From the NCBI GenBank assembly GCA_015519975.1, contig WIAL01000028.1, positions 24,728 to 88,727 on the forward strand: a stretch of DNA of 64,000 nt, in the 5' to 3' direction. Shown one piece after another: positions 46,358-55,050 of this stretch. The notes under the pieces are model-generated. The model was not told the origin of the DNA, did no database searches, and worked only from the letters and a program-made list of their open reading frames with translations. Made by a program: the position numbers and the translations under genes. The DNA is from Hydrogenothermaceae bacterium. GTDB taxonomy: Bacteria; Aquificota; Aquificia; Aquificales; Hydrogenothermaceae. How positions within the stretch are numbered: the stretch's first letter is position 1; every line of letters begins with the position of its first letter.

Positions 46358-47438
46358 CTTTTAACCTCTCTTTTATCTCTATAAAATCGCTTACATTTTT
46401 CAAAAATATATCAACAAGATCTGGATCAAAATGCTTTCCTTTATTTTCTTTTATAAACTTTATTGTTTTTTCAAGGCTCCATGCTGGTTTATAAGGTCTT
46501 TTACTTGTTAATGCATCAAAAACATCAGACAAAGCTGTCATTCTTCCATATATAGAGATTTTTTCACCCTTTTTTCCATAAGGATAACCTGTTCCATCCC
46601 ATCTTTCATGGTGTTCAAGAGCAACCAAAGCAGCAACTTGTAATAGCTTGCTATCACTTCCTTTTAGTATTTCATATCCATATATTGTATGCTTCTTCAT
46701 TATTTCCCATTCTTCTTTATTTAATTTTCCAGGTTTTAGTAAAACTCTATCAGGTATCCCAACTTTCCCTATATCGTGCATAGGAGCAGCAAGTTTTATA
46801 ATTTCAATATCTTCTTCTTTCCAGCCAATCTCTTTTGCCAATACTGCACAATAAAGGCCAACTCTAATTATATGATTTTGGGTTTCAGGGTCTTTAAATT
46901 TTGTTGCATGTGATAACCTGTAAATAACATCCTCATGTGCTTTTTTTAGTTTTTGATATAAATCCTTTGTTTCAATAGTTGTTGATGCATAAAGTGCTAC
47001 ATGTCTAAGTAAATCCAGATCTTCTTTAGAAAAATTATCAGCATTTAATTTATTAATAGCCTGAAAAACACCTATAGTCTGACCATATCTATCCTTTAAA
47101 GGAACTGCGAGAATGTTTTTAGTTCTATATCCAGTTTGTTTATCAACTTCTTTATCAAATCTTGGATCTTTATATGCATCTTCTACAACGACTTCCTTTC
47201 CAGTTTGAAAGACATATCCAGCAATACCTTTGTCGGCAGGAATTTCTATTCGTTCTACACCGTGTGCAACAATAGTCCAAAGTTTATTCTTGTTTTTATC
47301 GTATATGAAAATACTACATCTATCGGCATTGATTAGATTTTTAGCTAAATCTGCAAGAATAGGGAGAATTTTATCAACATTTTTTTCTCTATTAATTTTT
47401 GCTGAGTAATCAAGCAGTATTCTTAATTTTGATTCCAT
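46305..47438 (-). CDS. GAF-HD-GYP protein (c-di-GMP phosphodiesterase)
   Basis: 377 residues, no membrane segments. GAF domain about 25-155, containing the NKL-type motif GVFQAINKLN that in some GAF domains accompanies cyclic-nucleotide binding. HD-GYP domain about 165-355 with H221-D222 in AAPMHDIGKVG, EHHERWDGTGYPYG (GYP motif at about 283-285) and SDVFDALTSKRPYK. Cleaves c-di-GMP. The 3' end overlaps FecR by 53 bases, long for a chance overlap. First gene of the signalling operon after the DksA-like gene. Confidence 0.9.
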   Translation of the reverse strand: MESKLRILLDYSAKINREKNVDKILPILADLAKNLINADRCSIFIYDKNKNKLWTIVAHGVERIEIPADKGIAGYVFQTGKEVVVEDAYKDPRFDKEVDKQTGYRTKNILAVPLKDRYGQTIGVFQAINKLNADNFSKEDLDLLRHVALYASTTIETKDLYQKLKKAHEDVIYRLSHATKFKDPETQNHIIRVGLYCAVLAKEIGWKEEDIEIIKLAAPMHDIGKVGIPDRVLLKPGKLNKEEWEIMKKHTIYGYEILKGSDSKLLQVAALVALEHHERWDGTGYPYGKKGEKISIYGRMTALSDVFDALTSKRPYKPAWSLEKTIKFIKENKGKHFDPDLVDIFLKNVSDFIEIKERLKDEEPELENIPRDFDFFY

Positions 47439-47441
47439 AAT

Positions 47442-47792
47442 TTACTCATTTTCTTCCTCTATTTCTTTACACTTTATACATAAATTTGCCACAGGTCTTG
47501 CTTTCAATCTCTCAAAAGGAATTTCACTGCTGCACATTTCGCATCTGCCGTAAGTACCTGCTTCAATCTTTGCTAAAGAATACTCTATTTTCTTTAATAC
47601 TTTTCGGTCTCTATCAAGATTTCTCAAAGTTACAAGTCTTTCTGCCTCTGTATCTGCCCTATCTATTTCATCTCCCCCTTCATATGATAAAGGTTCCCCC
47701 ATAGCTTCCTGAGCTTCTTGAAGTATCTGATTTCTCCATTGGATAAGAAAATTTTTTATTTCTTCAACCTGTTCTTTGGTTAAATGTTCCAT
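47442..47792 (-). CDS. DksA/TraR-family zinc-finger protein
   Basis: 116 residues. N-terminal helices with DRADTEAERLVTLRN (the coiled-coil tip region) and a C4 zinc finger: CEMCSSEIPFERLKARPVANLCIKC. DksA relatives bind RNA polymerase's secondary channel and modulate transcription with ppGpp. Acidic tip residues of DksA (Asp pair) correspond here to GGDEIDRADTEAER. It leads the minus-strand signalling operon, three bases from the GAF-HD-GYP gene, and is divergent from the penicillin-binding protein gene. Confidence 0.88.
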   Translation of the reverse strand: MEHLTKEQVEEIKNFLIQWRNQILQEAQEAMGEPLSYEGGDEIDRADTEAERLVTLRNLDRDRKVLKKIEYSLAKIEAGTYGRCEMCSSEIPFERLKARPVANLCIKCKEIEEENE

Positions 47793-47880
47793 TAGTTACC
47801 TTCCTATATTTAATTTATAATTTTATATGTTATTGAAATAATTAATTTAATGCATAACCTATTTTTAGTCAAATTAACTC

Positions 47881-47886
47881 AGGAGG
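47881..47886 (+). promoter_or_regulatory. Shine-Dalgarno sequence deciding the AUA start of the penicillin-binding protein
   Basis: AGGAGG lies nine bases before ATA 47896. No ATG, GTG or TTG occurs in this frame between the in-frame stop at 47875 and TTG 48454, so this site has no other obvious start to serve. Confidence 0.7.
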
Positions 47887-47895
47887 GCTTTAAAG

Positions 47896-50226
47896 ATAAG
47901 ATTTAGATTAATTTTTTTATCTACTATACTTTTATTTTTAATATTTATAGCAGTTTATTTAACCTATATCACTTTAACTCTCCCAGATATTAGAACATTA
48001 GAAACATATAGACCTTCTCAGGTAACAAAAGTATACGATTATAAAGAGAGATTATTAACAGAGTTTTATCTGCAAAAAAGACAATATGTAACAATAGATA
48101 AAATTCCTGATTATGTAAAAAATGCGTTTATTGCTGTAGAGGATAAAAGTTTTTATAAAAACATAGGTATAGATTTTGAAGCTATTGCAAGAGCCTTTAT
48201 CAATGATATTAAAGCAGGAAGAATAGTAGAAGGTGGAAGTACAATTTCCCAGCAGCTTGTTAAAAATTTACTTTTAACACCAGAAAGAAAAATTGATAGG
48301 AAAATAAAAGAAATATTTCTTGCAATCCAGTTAAACAGGATATATCCAAAAGATAAAATATTAGAACTTTATCTGAATCAAATATATCTAGGACATGGAT
48401 CTTATGGAGTACAGGCAGCTGCACATACCTACTTCGGTAAAGATGTTTGGGATTTGAATATATGCGAAGCTGCTGTACTTGCCGGTCTTCCAAAAGCGCC
48501 TTCATATTATGATCCTTACAAAAATCTAGAAGGTGCAACTACAAGGAGAGATCTTGTAATTCAAAGGATGCTTGAAGAAGGATATATTGATGAAAATACT
48601 GCCGTAATGTGTAAAAGTGAACCAATCATATTAAAAGATACCCAGGAAGAAGAAAAAATAAAAGATTATGCTACTTTAGCAATAAGAAACTGGTTTGTAA
48701 AAAGATTCGGATATAAAGCTCTTTATGAAGGTGGATATAAGATATACACTACAATAGACAAAGACCTTCAGATGAATGCTTCAGAAATTGTAAAAGATAA
48801 ATTAAACTACCTTCAGAAAAAATTTGGCATTCAAAAATTATCACAAGATGAAATAAGATTTTTACTTGAAGAATATAAAAAACAGAGAAAAACTATTAAG
48901 AGGTTAAAGGAAGGAAGAATTTACATAGGTTTAATTTCAGGTTATAAAAAAGGATACTATTCGATACTTATAAATGGGTTTGAAGGAAAATTTAAATATA
49001 AAAGGCAAAAAGCATTTAAAAAGGGAACTCCAGTTTATGTTAGGTACGTTGGAGGTAGTAAATTTGAACTGGTCCCTTATTTAGAAACATCTTTGGTAAC
49101 AATAGATAATAAAACAGGTCAAATAAGAGTAGTAATTGGTGGATATGATATTAACAAGTCTAAGTTTAACAGGGCATTTCAAAGTAAAAGACAGCCTGGG
49201 TCTGCATTTAAACCTATAGTTTATCTTGATGCATTATTAAACGGATACACTCAGGTATCTGTTTTAAAAGATGAACCAATATCTTTTTGGGATCCTGATA
49301 AGTTTGAAGAGTGGATTCCTCAAAATTACAGCGGAAAATTTTATGGAGATATTTCATTAAGACACGCGCTTGTCCACAGTTTAAATGTGGCATCTGTTTA
49401 TCTTTACAATAAATTAAATCATGAAGAAATAATCAGGCTTGCCTATAGGCTTGGGATAAAAACACCTCTTGAGCCTGTAAAATCTCTTGTTTTGGGAAGT
49501 ATTGGTATATCACCATTAGAACTTGCATCTGTTTATTCAACTTTTGCTAACAACGGCATATACTGCAAACCTTATTTTATAGAAAAGATAGTAAATTCCA
49601 ATGGAGAGGTTATTTATAAACAGGATCCTCAGTGCATGCAGGTTGTACCTCCAGAAGAAACTGCAGTTCTAGTTGATATTCTGAAAGGTGTAATACAAGA
49701 AGGAACCGGAAAATCTGCCAGCGTACTTGGACTGCCTTTAGCTGGGAAAACAGGAACAACAAACAATTATACAGATGCGTGGTTTGCTGGGTTTTCACCT
49801 TTATATACGACAGTTGTATGGACAGGATATGATTTTAAAAAGAAAATAGGGTGGGGGGCAACAGGTGCAAGAGCTGCCCTTCCAATATGGATAGATTTTA
49901 TGGCAGCAGCCCATGCTTCTTTAGAAAATATTCCAGACTTTACTATACCTGAAGGGACAGCTTATTACCCTATAAATGAAGAAAGTTTTAGCTTATCAAA
50001 TAAAAGCTGTAACTCCAAAGAAATGCTTTTTGTTATAGGGACTGAACCTGATTATGATTGTTTTGGGAATTTTAAAATTTATATACCTGATAAATTTTTA
50101 ACATTTCTTGATTTTGACATACCACAGTTGAAAATAAATTTAAATAAAATAAATACAGAAGAATCAAAAGAAGTTAAAATATTAAATAACAAAGATTTTA
50201 TTTTCGATATAAAGGGAGATTATTAA
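47896..50226 (+). CDS. Class A penicillin-binding protein (PBP1A-like), probable AUA start
   Basis: Peptidoglycan glycosyltransferase and transpeptidase, about 776 residues from ATA 47896. Signal-anchor [16 protein letters not shown], then GT51 domain (E82 in [20 protein letters not shown]), an OB-fold region (about 330-395), and the transpeptidase with S436 and K439 in SAFKP, SLN in HSLNVAS, and KTGT (K618). The ribosome site at 47881-47886 supports ATA as start; the next conventional start, TTG 48454, would delete the whole anchor and most of GT51. The stop overlaps the trpB start (TAATG). Confidence 0.9.
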   Translation: MRFRLIFLSTILLFLIFIAVYLTYITLTLPDIRTLETYRPSQVTKVYDYKERLLTEFYLQKRQYVTIDKIPDYVKNAFIAVEDKSFYKNIGIDFEAIARAFINDIKAGRIVEGGSTISQQLVKNLLLTPERKIDRKIKEIFLAIQLNRIYPKDKILELYLNQIYLGHGSYGVQAAAHTYFGKDVWDLNICEAAVLAGLPKAPSYYDPYKNLEGATTRRDLVIQRMLEEGYIDENTAVMCKSEPIILKDTQEEEKIKDYATLAIRNWFVKRFGYKALYEGGYKIYTTIDKDLQMNASEIVKDKLNYLQKKFGIQKLSQDEIRFLLEEYKKQRKTIKRLKEGRIYIGLISGYKKGYYSILINGFEGKFKYKRQKAFKKGTPVYVRYVGGSKFELVPYLETSLVTIDNKTGQIRVVIGGYDINKSKFNRAFQSKRQPGSAFKPIVYLDALLNGYTQVSVLKDEPISFWDPDKFEEWIPQNYSGKFYGDISLRHALVHSLNVASVYLYNKLNHEEIIRLAYRLGIKTPLEPVKSLVLGSIGISPLELASVYSTFANNGIYCKPYFIEKIVNSNGEVIYKQDPQCMQVVPPEETAVLVDILKGVIQEGTGKSASVLGLPLAGKTGTTNNYTDAWFAGFSPLYTTVVWTGYDFKKKIGWGATGARAALPIWIDFMAAAHASLENIPDFTIPEGTAYYPINEESFSLSNKSCNSKEMLFVIGTEPDYDCFGNFKIYIPDKFLTFLDFDIPQLKINLNKINTEESKEVKILNNKDFIFDIKGDY

Positions 50227-51470
50227 TGACATACCAATTTCCTGATGAAAAAGGTTACTTTGGAGAATTTGGAGGAAAATTTCTTCCTGAAACTCTAATT
50301 CCTGCATTAGAAGAACTTGAAGAAAAATATGAGCAGATAAAAAATGATGGAGATTTTCAGAGAGAGTTTATTTATTATCTAAGAGAATATGCAGGAAGAC
50401 CTACAATTTTGTATTATGCTCACAGACTTACAGAAGCAGTTGGTGGCGCAAAAATTTACCTAAAAAGGGAAGATTTGCTTCATACAGGTGCCCATAAAAT
50501 AAATAATACCCTTGGACAGGTTTTGCTTACAAAAAAACTTGGAAAAAAAAGAATAATAGCTGAAACAGGAGCAGGTCAGCACGGAGTTTCAACAGCAACA
50601 GCAGCTGCACTTTTTGGTTTGGAATGTGTAGTTTACATGGGAGAGGTTGATGCAGAAAGACAGGCTTTAAATGTATTTAGGATGAAACTTCTTGGGGCAA
50701 AAGTAGAAATTGTTAAATCAGGAAATAGACTTTTAAAAGATGCCGTGAATGAGGCATTAAGAGACTGGGTTACAAATGTTAGAACAACTCATTACGTTAT
50801 AGGTTCTGCTTTAGGTCCTCATCCGTTTCCAAAAATTGTCAGAGATTTTCAGTCTGTAATCGGAAAAGAAACAAAAGAGCAGATTATAGAAATAGAAGGA
50901 AAACTTCCAAATGCTGTTGTTGCCTGCGTAGGCGGTGGAAGTAACGCGATAGGTATGTTTTATCCATTTATCAATGATGAAAATGTTCAGCTCATAGGTG
51001 TAGAAGCTGCTGGATATGGACTTGAGACAGGACAGCATGCAGCAAGTATAAATGGTGGATCTGTTGGGGTACTGCACGGTATGAAATCATACTTTATTCA
51101 AAACCAGTGGGGTCAGATAGAAGATACACATTCAATTTCTGCAGGACTTGATTATCCGGGAGTTGGACCTGAACATGCATATTTAAAAGATTCTGGAAGG
51201 GCAGAGTATGTAACTGCCACAGATGAAGAAGCACTTGAAGGATTTTTACTTCTTTCTTTAACTGAAGGAATTATACCTGCCCTTGAAAGCTCCCACGCTG
51301 TTATAAAAGGGGTGGAAAAAGCAAAACAGCTTAATAAAGATGATGTTGTTGTAATAAATCTTTCTGGTAGAGGAGATAAAGACGTAAATCAGGTTAAAGC
51401 GTTTTTTGATACAAATCCGGATATATACAAAAAGCTTCTTGAAAAATTAAAATCAGAGTATAGAATATAA
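50226..51470 (+). CDS. trpB: Tryptophan synthase beta chain
   Basis: Condenses indole with serine. 414 residues of the standard TrpB1 type: [20 protein letters not shown] at the start, PLP lysine K91 in HTGAHKINN, and [10 protein letters not shown] for phosphate binding. No trpA neighbour is in the window; the gene is instead coupled to the penicillin-binding protein by TAATG, with a Shine-Dalgarno-like AGGGAG in the coding end. trpA must be elsewhere. Confidence 0.96.
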   Translation: MTYQFPDEKGYFGEFGGKFLPETLIPALEELEEKYEQIKNDGDFQREFIYYLREYAGRPTILYYAHRLTEAVGGAKIYLKREDLLHTGAHKINNTLGQVLLTKKLGKKRIIAETGAGQHGVSTATAAALFGLECVVYMGEVDAERQALNVFRMKLLGAKVEIVKSGNRLLKDAVNEALRDWVTNVRTTHYVIGSALGPHPFPKIVRDFQSVIGKETKEQIIEIEGKLPNAVVACVGGGSNAIGMFYPFINDENVQLIGVEAAGYGLETGQHAASINGGSVGVLHGMKSYFIQNQWGQIEDTHSISAGLDYPGVGPEHAYLKDSGRAEYVTATDEEALEGFLLLSLTEGIIPALESSHAVIKGVEKAKQLNKDDVVVINLSGRGDKDVNQVKAFFDTNPDIYKKLLEKLKSEYRI

Positions 51471-51532
51471 TTATTTTTTATGATAAAATTTTTATTTGCT
51501 ATTTGTTAAAAAGAAAAGGAGGTCGTATAAAT

Positions 51533-51823
51533 ATGTACGCTGTTGTTAAAACTGGAGGAAAGCAGTACAGAGTAGAACCAGGAATGACTATAAGAGTTGA
51601 AAAGCTACCTAATAACGAAGGTGAAACTGTAGAACTTCCTGTAGTTTTAGTTAGAGATGATAACGGGAACATTAAAACTGAAGGAACAGTAAAAGCTGAG
51701 GTTGTTAAACACGGAAAGCATAAAAAAGTTATTGTTTTTAAATTTAAAAGAAAGAAAAATTACAAAAGATGGAATGGCCACAGACAGCCATTTACAGAAA
51801 TTAAAATTACTGAAATAGCTTAA
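51533..51823 (+). CDS. rplU: 50S ribosomal protein L21
   Basis: 96 residues, MYAVVKTGGKQYRVEPG is the family start and FKFKRKKNYKRWNGHRQ near the end is typical. ATG 51533 is ten bases after AGGAGG (51517-51522); an in-frame start at 51503 precedes that site and adds ten atypical residues. Paired with rpmA, as in most bacteria. Confidence 0.96.
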   Translation: MYAVVKTGGKQYRVEPGMTIRVEKLPNNEGETVELPVVLVRDDNGNIKTEGTVKAEVVKHGKHKKVIVFKFKRKKNYKRWNGHRQPFTEIKITEIA

Positions 51824-51836
51824 GGAGGTAATATAA

Positions 51837-52091
51837 ATGGCATCAAAAGCAAGTGGTGGTTCAACGCGTAACGGTCGCGATAGTAGGTCAAAAAGATTAG
51901 GTGTTAAAAGATACGATGGACAATTTGTAAAAGCAGGAAATATATTAGTAAGACAAAGAGGAACAAAAATATATCCAGGTAAAAATGTAGGACTCGGTAA
52001 AGATTACACATTATTTGCTTTAACTGATGGTCTTGTAAAATTTGAAACTTCAAAAGGAAAAAAAGTAGTTAGCGTTTATCCAGCTGCTTAA
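51837..52091 (+). CDS. rpmA: 50S ribosomal protein L27
   Basis: 84 residues near the peptidyl transferase centre. [20 protein letters not shown] is the family start with no cleavable Firmicutes-type leader, and [17 protein letters not shown] follows. AAGGAGGT lies at proper spacing. The usual third partner, obgE, does not follow; rodA is convergent instead. Confidence 0.96.
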   Translation: MASKASGGSTRNGRDSRSKRLGVKRYDGQFVKAGNILVRQRGTKIYPGKNVGLGKDYTLFALTDGLVKFETSKGKKVVSVYPAA

Positions 52092-52097
52092 TAAATA

Positions 52098-52114
52098 GGA
52101 GGCTTTACGCCTCT
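52098..52114. terminator. Weak bidirectional hairpin between rpmA and rodA
   Basis: GAGGC and GCCTC pair around TTTAC, giving five pairs. It overlaps the rodA stop codon. Neither side has a good T-run, so termination strength is doubtful. Confidence 0.35.
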
Positions 52115-53202
52115 CCCAATTTGAATTTTTCCATTTTACTGTATCTTATAATAGACAAAACAGTCCCTATCATTAAAGAAAAAGTTATAAGTGAACTTCC
52201 ACCATAACTTATAAAAGGCAAGGTTATTCCTACAACTGGAGCAAATCCTATTGTCATGGAAATATTTATAAAAGCCTGAGTGCCTATTAATCCTCCAAAA
52301 CCATAACATATAAACTTCGCTGCTTTATCTCTAACTTTTTTACCAAAATAAAGTATGCGAATAGATAAAAGAAGATATACAAGAACAATAATTGAAGAAA
52401 TAACAAATCCAAACTCTTCACTTATTGTTGCAAATATAAAATCTGTATGCTGCTCTGGCAGAAACATCAGTTTTGACTGGGTTCCTTCTAAAAAACCTTT
52501 CCCTGTTAGTTTCCCAGAACCTACCGCTATTTCTGATTGAATAATATGATAAGCGCTTCCGTATGGGTCGGCTTGCGGATTGATAAATGCAAGGATTCTG
52601 TTTTTTTGATAATCTTTCAAATTCAGCCAGATAAAAGGCATTGCAATAATTATAAAAATAGTCGTCCCAATAATATATTTTTTATCAATATTTGCTAAAA
52701 AAATTATAAATAAAGCAGGTATCAAAATTGTTATAGCAGTTCCAAGGTCAGGTTGTTTCAAAGTTAATGCAAATGGAATTGCAACTATTATTAAAATTTT
52801 TAAAGTGTCTTTCCAAGTTATTGGAATTTTTGCTACAGATAAGATATATGCTGTAAATAAAACTGTTATATATTTCATAAATTCTGAAGGCTGAAGTGAA
52901 AAAAAACCTAAATTTATCCATCTTTTTGCACCTAAAACTGTAACACCAAAAAATTTCACATAAACTAAAGATAAAACTCCTGCTATATATAAAAAAATAG
53001 AATAATTAACAAGTTTTTTATAGTTTATGAAAGGCATTATAAGTATTATTAGAATAGATAATAAGGCAAAAGCAAACTGTTTTTTTATAAAATTTTGAGT
53101 TTCATGTATAGTTGCACTATAAATTCCAATTAAACTTAATGATATAAGAAAAAATACATATATTAAAATAGGTAAATCATAAGCCTTCAGTATATTTTTC
53201 AT
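52105..53202 (-). CDS. rodA: Rod shape-determining SEDS glycosyltransferase RodA
   Basis: Peptidoglycan glycosyltransferase of the FtsW/RodA family, 365 residues with ten hydrophobic segments. KQPDLGTAITI contains the conserved region of the fourth extracellular side, and LPFISYGGSSL is the C-terminal family signature. FtsW is the alternative, but the shorter length and context favour RodA. It follows the histidine kinase gene by one base in the same operon. Confidence 0.9.
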   Translation of the reverse strand: MKNILKAYDLPILIYVFFLISLSLIGIYSATIHETQNFIKKQFAFALLSILIILIMPFINYKKLVNYSIFLYIAGVLSLVYVKFFGVTVLGAKRWINLGFFSLQPSEFMKYITVLFTAYILSVAKIPITWKDTLKILIIVAIPFALTLKQPDLGTAITILIPALFIIFLANIDKKYIIGTTIFIIIAMPFIWLNLKDYQKNRILAFINPQADPYGSAYHIIQSEIAVGSGKLTGKGFLEGTQSKLMFLPEQHTDFIFATISEEFGFVISSIIVLVYLLLSIRILYFGKKVRDKAAKFICYGFGGLIGTQAFINISMTIGFAPVVGITLPFISYGGSSLITFSLMIGTVLSIIRYSKMEKFKLGEA

Positions 53203-53203
53203 T

Positions 53204-54361
53204 TTAGAATTTTAAGATAAATACATTCATATTATCTTCAATCTTTACTTTAATTTTTATTCCATAAATTTTAGCTATCTCTTTGACTATTGCAAGACCA
53301 AGACCTGTTCCTTCTGAAGAACGAGATTTGTCTGCTCTGTAAAACCTATCAAATATCTTTTCTTTTTCTTCTTCTTTTATAAGATCACCTGTATTTTTTA
53401 TATAAATAGCTCTATTTTTTGATTCGATAATAATCTTACCATTTTCTATATTGTATTTTACAGCATTTTCTATAAGATTAAATAGCAGTCTTTTTATATC
53501 CTCTGCATTTCCTTCTATTTGCAAGTTTTCATCTAATTTGATTTCAGTTTTTATATTTTTTTTCCTTATCTGCTGTTCAAAATCTTGTAAAATTTCTTTT
53601 ATAATTTTATTTATATCCACTTTCTCTTTGGATTTATGCCCTATATTCGACAAAAACAGCATATCTTCTACTATCTTTTTCATATAGTTTAAATTATTCT
53701 CAGCAATCGCTACGTTTCTTTCTACATTTTTAAAGTTTTTATGTTTCATAAGCTGTAAATTTGATGAAATTACAGAAAGAGGGGTTTTTAAGTCGTGGGA
53801 TGCATTTTGTATAAACTCTTCCTGTTTTTTCATAGATATTTTTAAAGGTTTTAATATAAATTTTGATATATAAAAAGAAAATACAAGTAAAATAGAGGAT
53901 ATTCCAAAAAAACTATAAAATAAGATTGCTTTAAGTTTGTACATATCTTTCAGTATATTTTTTAAATCTTTACCAACATAAATATGGTACTGGTCTAAAT
54001 TTTTGTTTATTACTACGGAAAAAACAACTTCCTGATTAAAAACCTTAAAACCTGTAAAAGGCTGGTCAAAATTACATATTTTTCCTCTATAAAAAAGTAA
54101 ACCTGTTGAGTAGTTGTATATACATGCATAAACATCATTAGGAATTTTTAATTTTTGAGTTAGAAGTACATCATTTGGTGTTTCTTCTAATCCTCTTGCG
54201 ATTTCAAAAGCTGTACTTTTTAATTTATCGCTTATTTCAAATACTATTTGCTGTTTGTAAAAGTAGTAAACTGTTCCTCCAAAAGCAGATAATATAACAG
54301 CAGTTATGACAGAGATTAAAAGGGTTATTTTTAAACGTGCTTTTGTAAACTGGTCAAACAT
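53204..54361 (-). CDS. Sensor histidine kinase
   Basis: 385 residues. Transmembrane segments about 12-32 and 147-170 with a 110-residue periplasmic region; then the phosphoacceptor region NASHDLKTPLSVISSN (His about 191), N-box NLIENAVKYN, and G-box GTGLGLAIVKEIA. No HAMP domain is clear. The ligand is unknown. The gene overlaps the response regulator gene by one base (TAATG), and rodA follows; a link to envelope stress is a guess. Confidence 0.9.
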   Translation of the reverse strand: MFDQFTKARLKITLLISVITAVILSAFGGTVYYFYKQQIVFEISDKLKSTAFEIARGLEETPNDVLLTQKLKIPNDVYACIYNYSTGLLFYRGKICNFDQPFTGFKVFNQEVVFSVVINKNLDQYHIYVGKDLKNILKDMYKLKAILFYSFFGISSILLVFSFYISKFILKPLKISMKKQEEFIQNASHDLKTPLSVISSNLQLMKHKNFKNVERNVAIAENNLNYMKKIVEDMLFLSNIGHKSKEKVDINKIIKEILQDFEQQIRKKNIKTEIKLDENLQIEGNAEDIKRLLFNLIENAVKYNIENGKIIIESKNRAIYIKNTGDLIKEEEKEKIFDRFYRADKSRSSEGTGLGLAIVKEIAKIYGIKIKVKIEDNMNVFILKF

Positions 54362-55017
54362 TACTCTATTTTATAACCAACTCCTGGAATATTCTTTATC
54401 AGGTCTTTATCTTTAAGCTGTTTTCTAAGAAGTTTTATATTTGCCCTTACTGTTTCCTTTGTTGGGTAATCTGTAATTTCCCAGCACCTATTCATTAATG
54501 CCTCATAGGAAACAATTTTTCCTCTATTTATTAGTAGTTGTTGGAGTATACAGAAAAGCTTTGGAGTTAACTCTATTTTTTTACCGCTTTTATAAACAAT
54601 TCTGTTTTCAATATCAAAAGTATACTCATTTATTCTAATAATTTTTGATTTATTTGATGAGCTTCTTCTTATTAACGCTTTTACCCGTGCTACAAGTTCT
54701 TCCATGTCAAATGGTTTTGAAAGATAATCATCTGCTCCTATATTTAAACCTTTTACTTTATCTTGCGTTGTTGATTTTGCAGTAAGCATAAGTACTGGGG
54801 TTTGTATATTTTTTTCTCTGATTATCTTGCATAGGTTAAATCCATCTATTTTAGGAAGCATTATATCAAGGATTATTATGTTGTAATCGTAGTTTTCAAT
54901 ATAATCTAAAGCTTCCTCTCCATCAAATGCAGAATCAGTTAAAAAATTATTAATCTGGAGTATCTCAGTAAGCGTATAATTTAAGTCTTTATTGTCTTCT
55001 ACAATTAATGCTTTCAT
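54361..55017 (-). CDS. OmpR-family response regulator
   Basis: 218 residues. Receiver domain with D8, D51 (phosphoacceptor in IILDIMLPKIDG), T and K (LTAKSTT; LSKPF), then a winged-helix DNA-binding domain with LTPKLFCILQQLLINRGKIVS. Partner of the adjacent histidine kinase. The 5' gene boundary is 33 bases from the nucleotidyltransferase gene's end. Confidence 0.93.
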   Translation of the reverse strand: MKALIVEDNKDLNYTLTEILQINNFLTDSAFDGEEALDYIENYDYNIIILDIMLPKIDGFNLCKIIREKNIQTPVLMLTAKSTTQDKVKGLNIGADDYLSKPFDMEELVARVKALIRRSSSNKSKIIRINEYTFDIENRIVYKSGKKIELTPKLFCILQQLLINRGKIVSYEALMNRCWEITDYPTKETVRANIKLLRKQLKDKDLIKNIPGVGYKIE

Positions 55018-55050
55018 AGTTTTATAATATAAATGTTTTTTGTGAAATTT

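Noticed and set aside
48454..50226. A short penicillin-binding protein starting at TTG 48454.
   Set aside because: No ribosome site, and it would discard the anchor and most of the glycosyltransferase domain, both intact in the same frame upstream.
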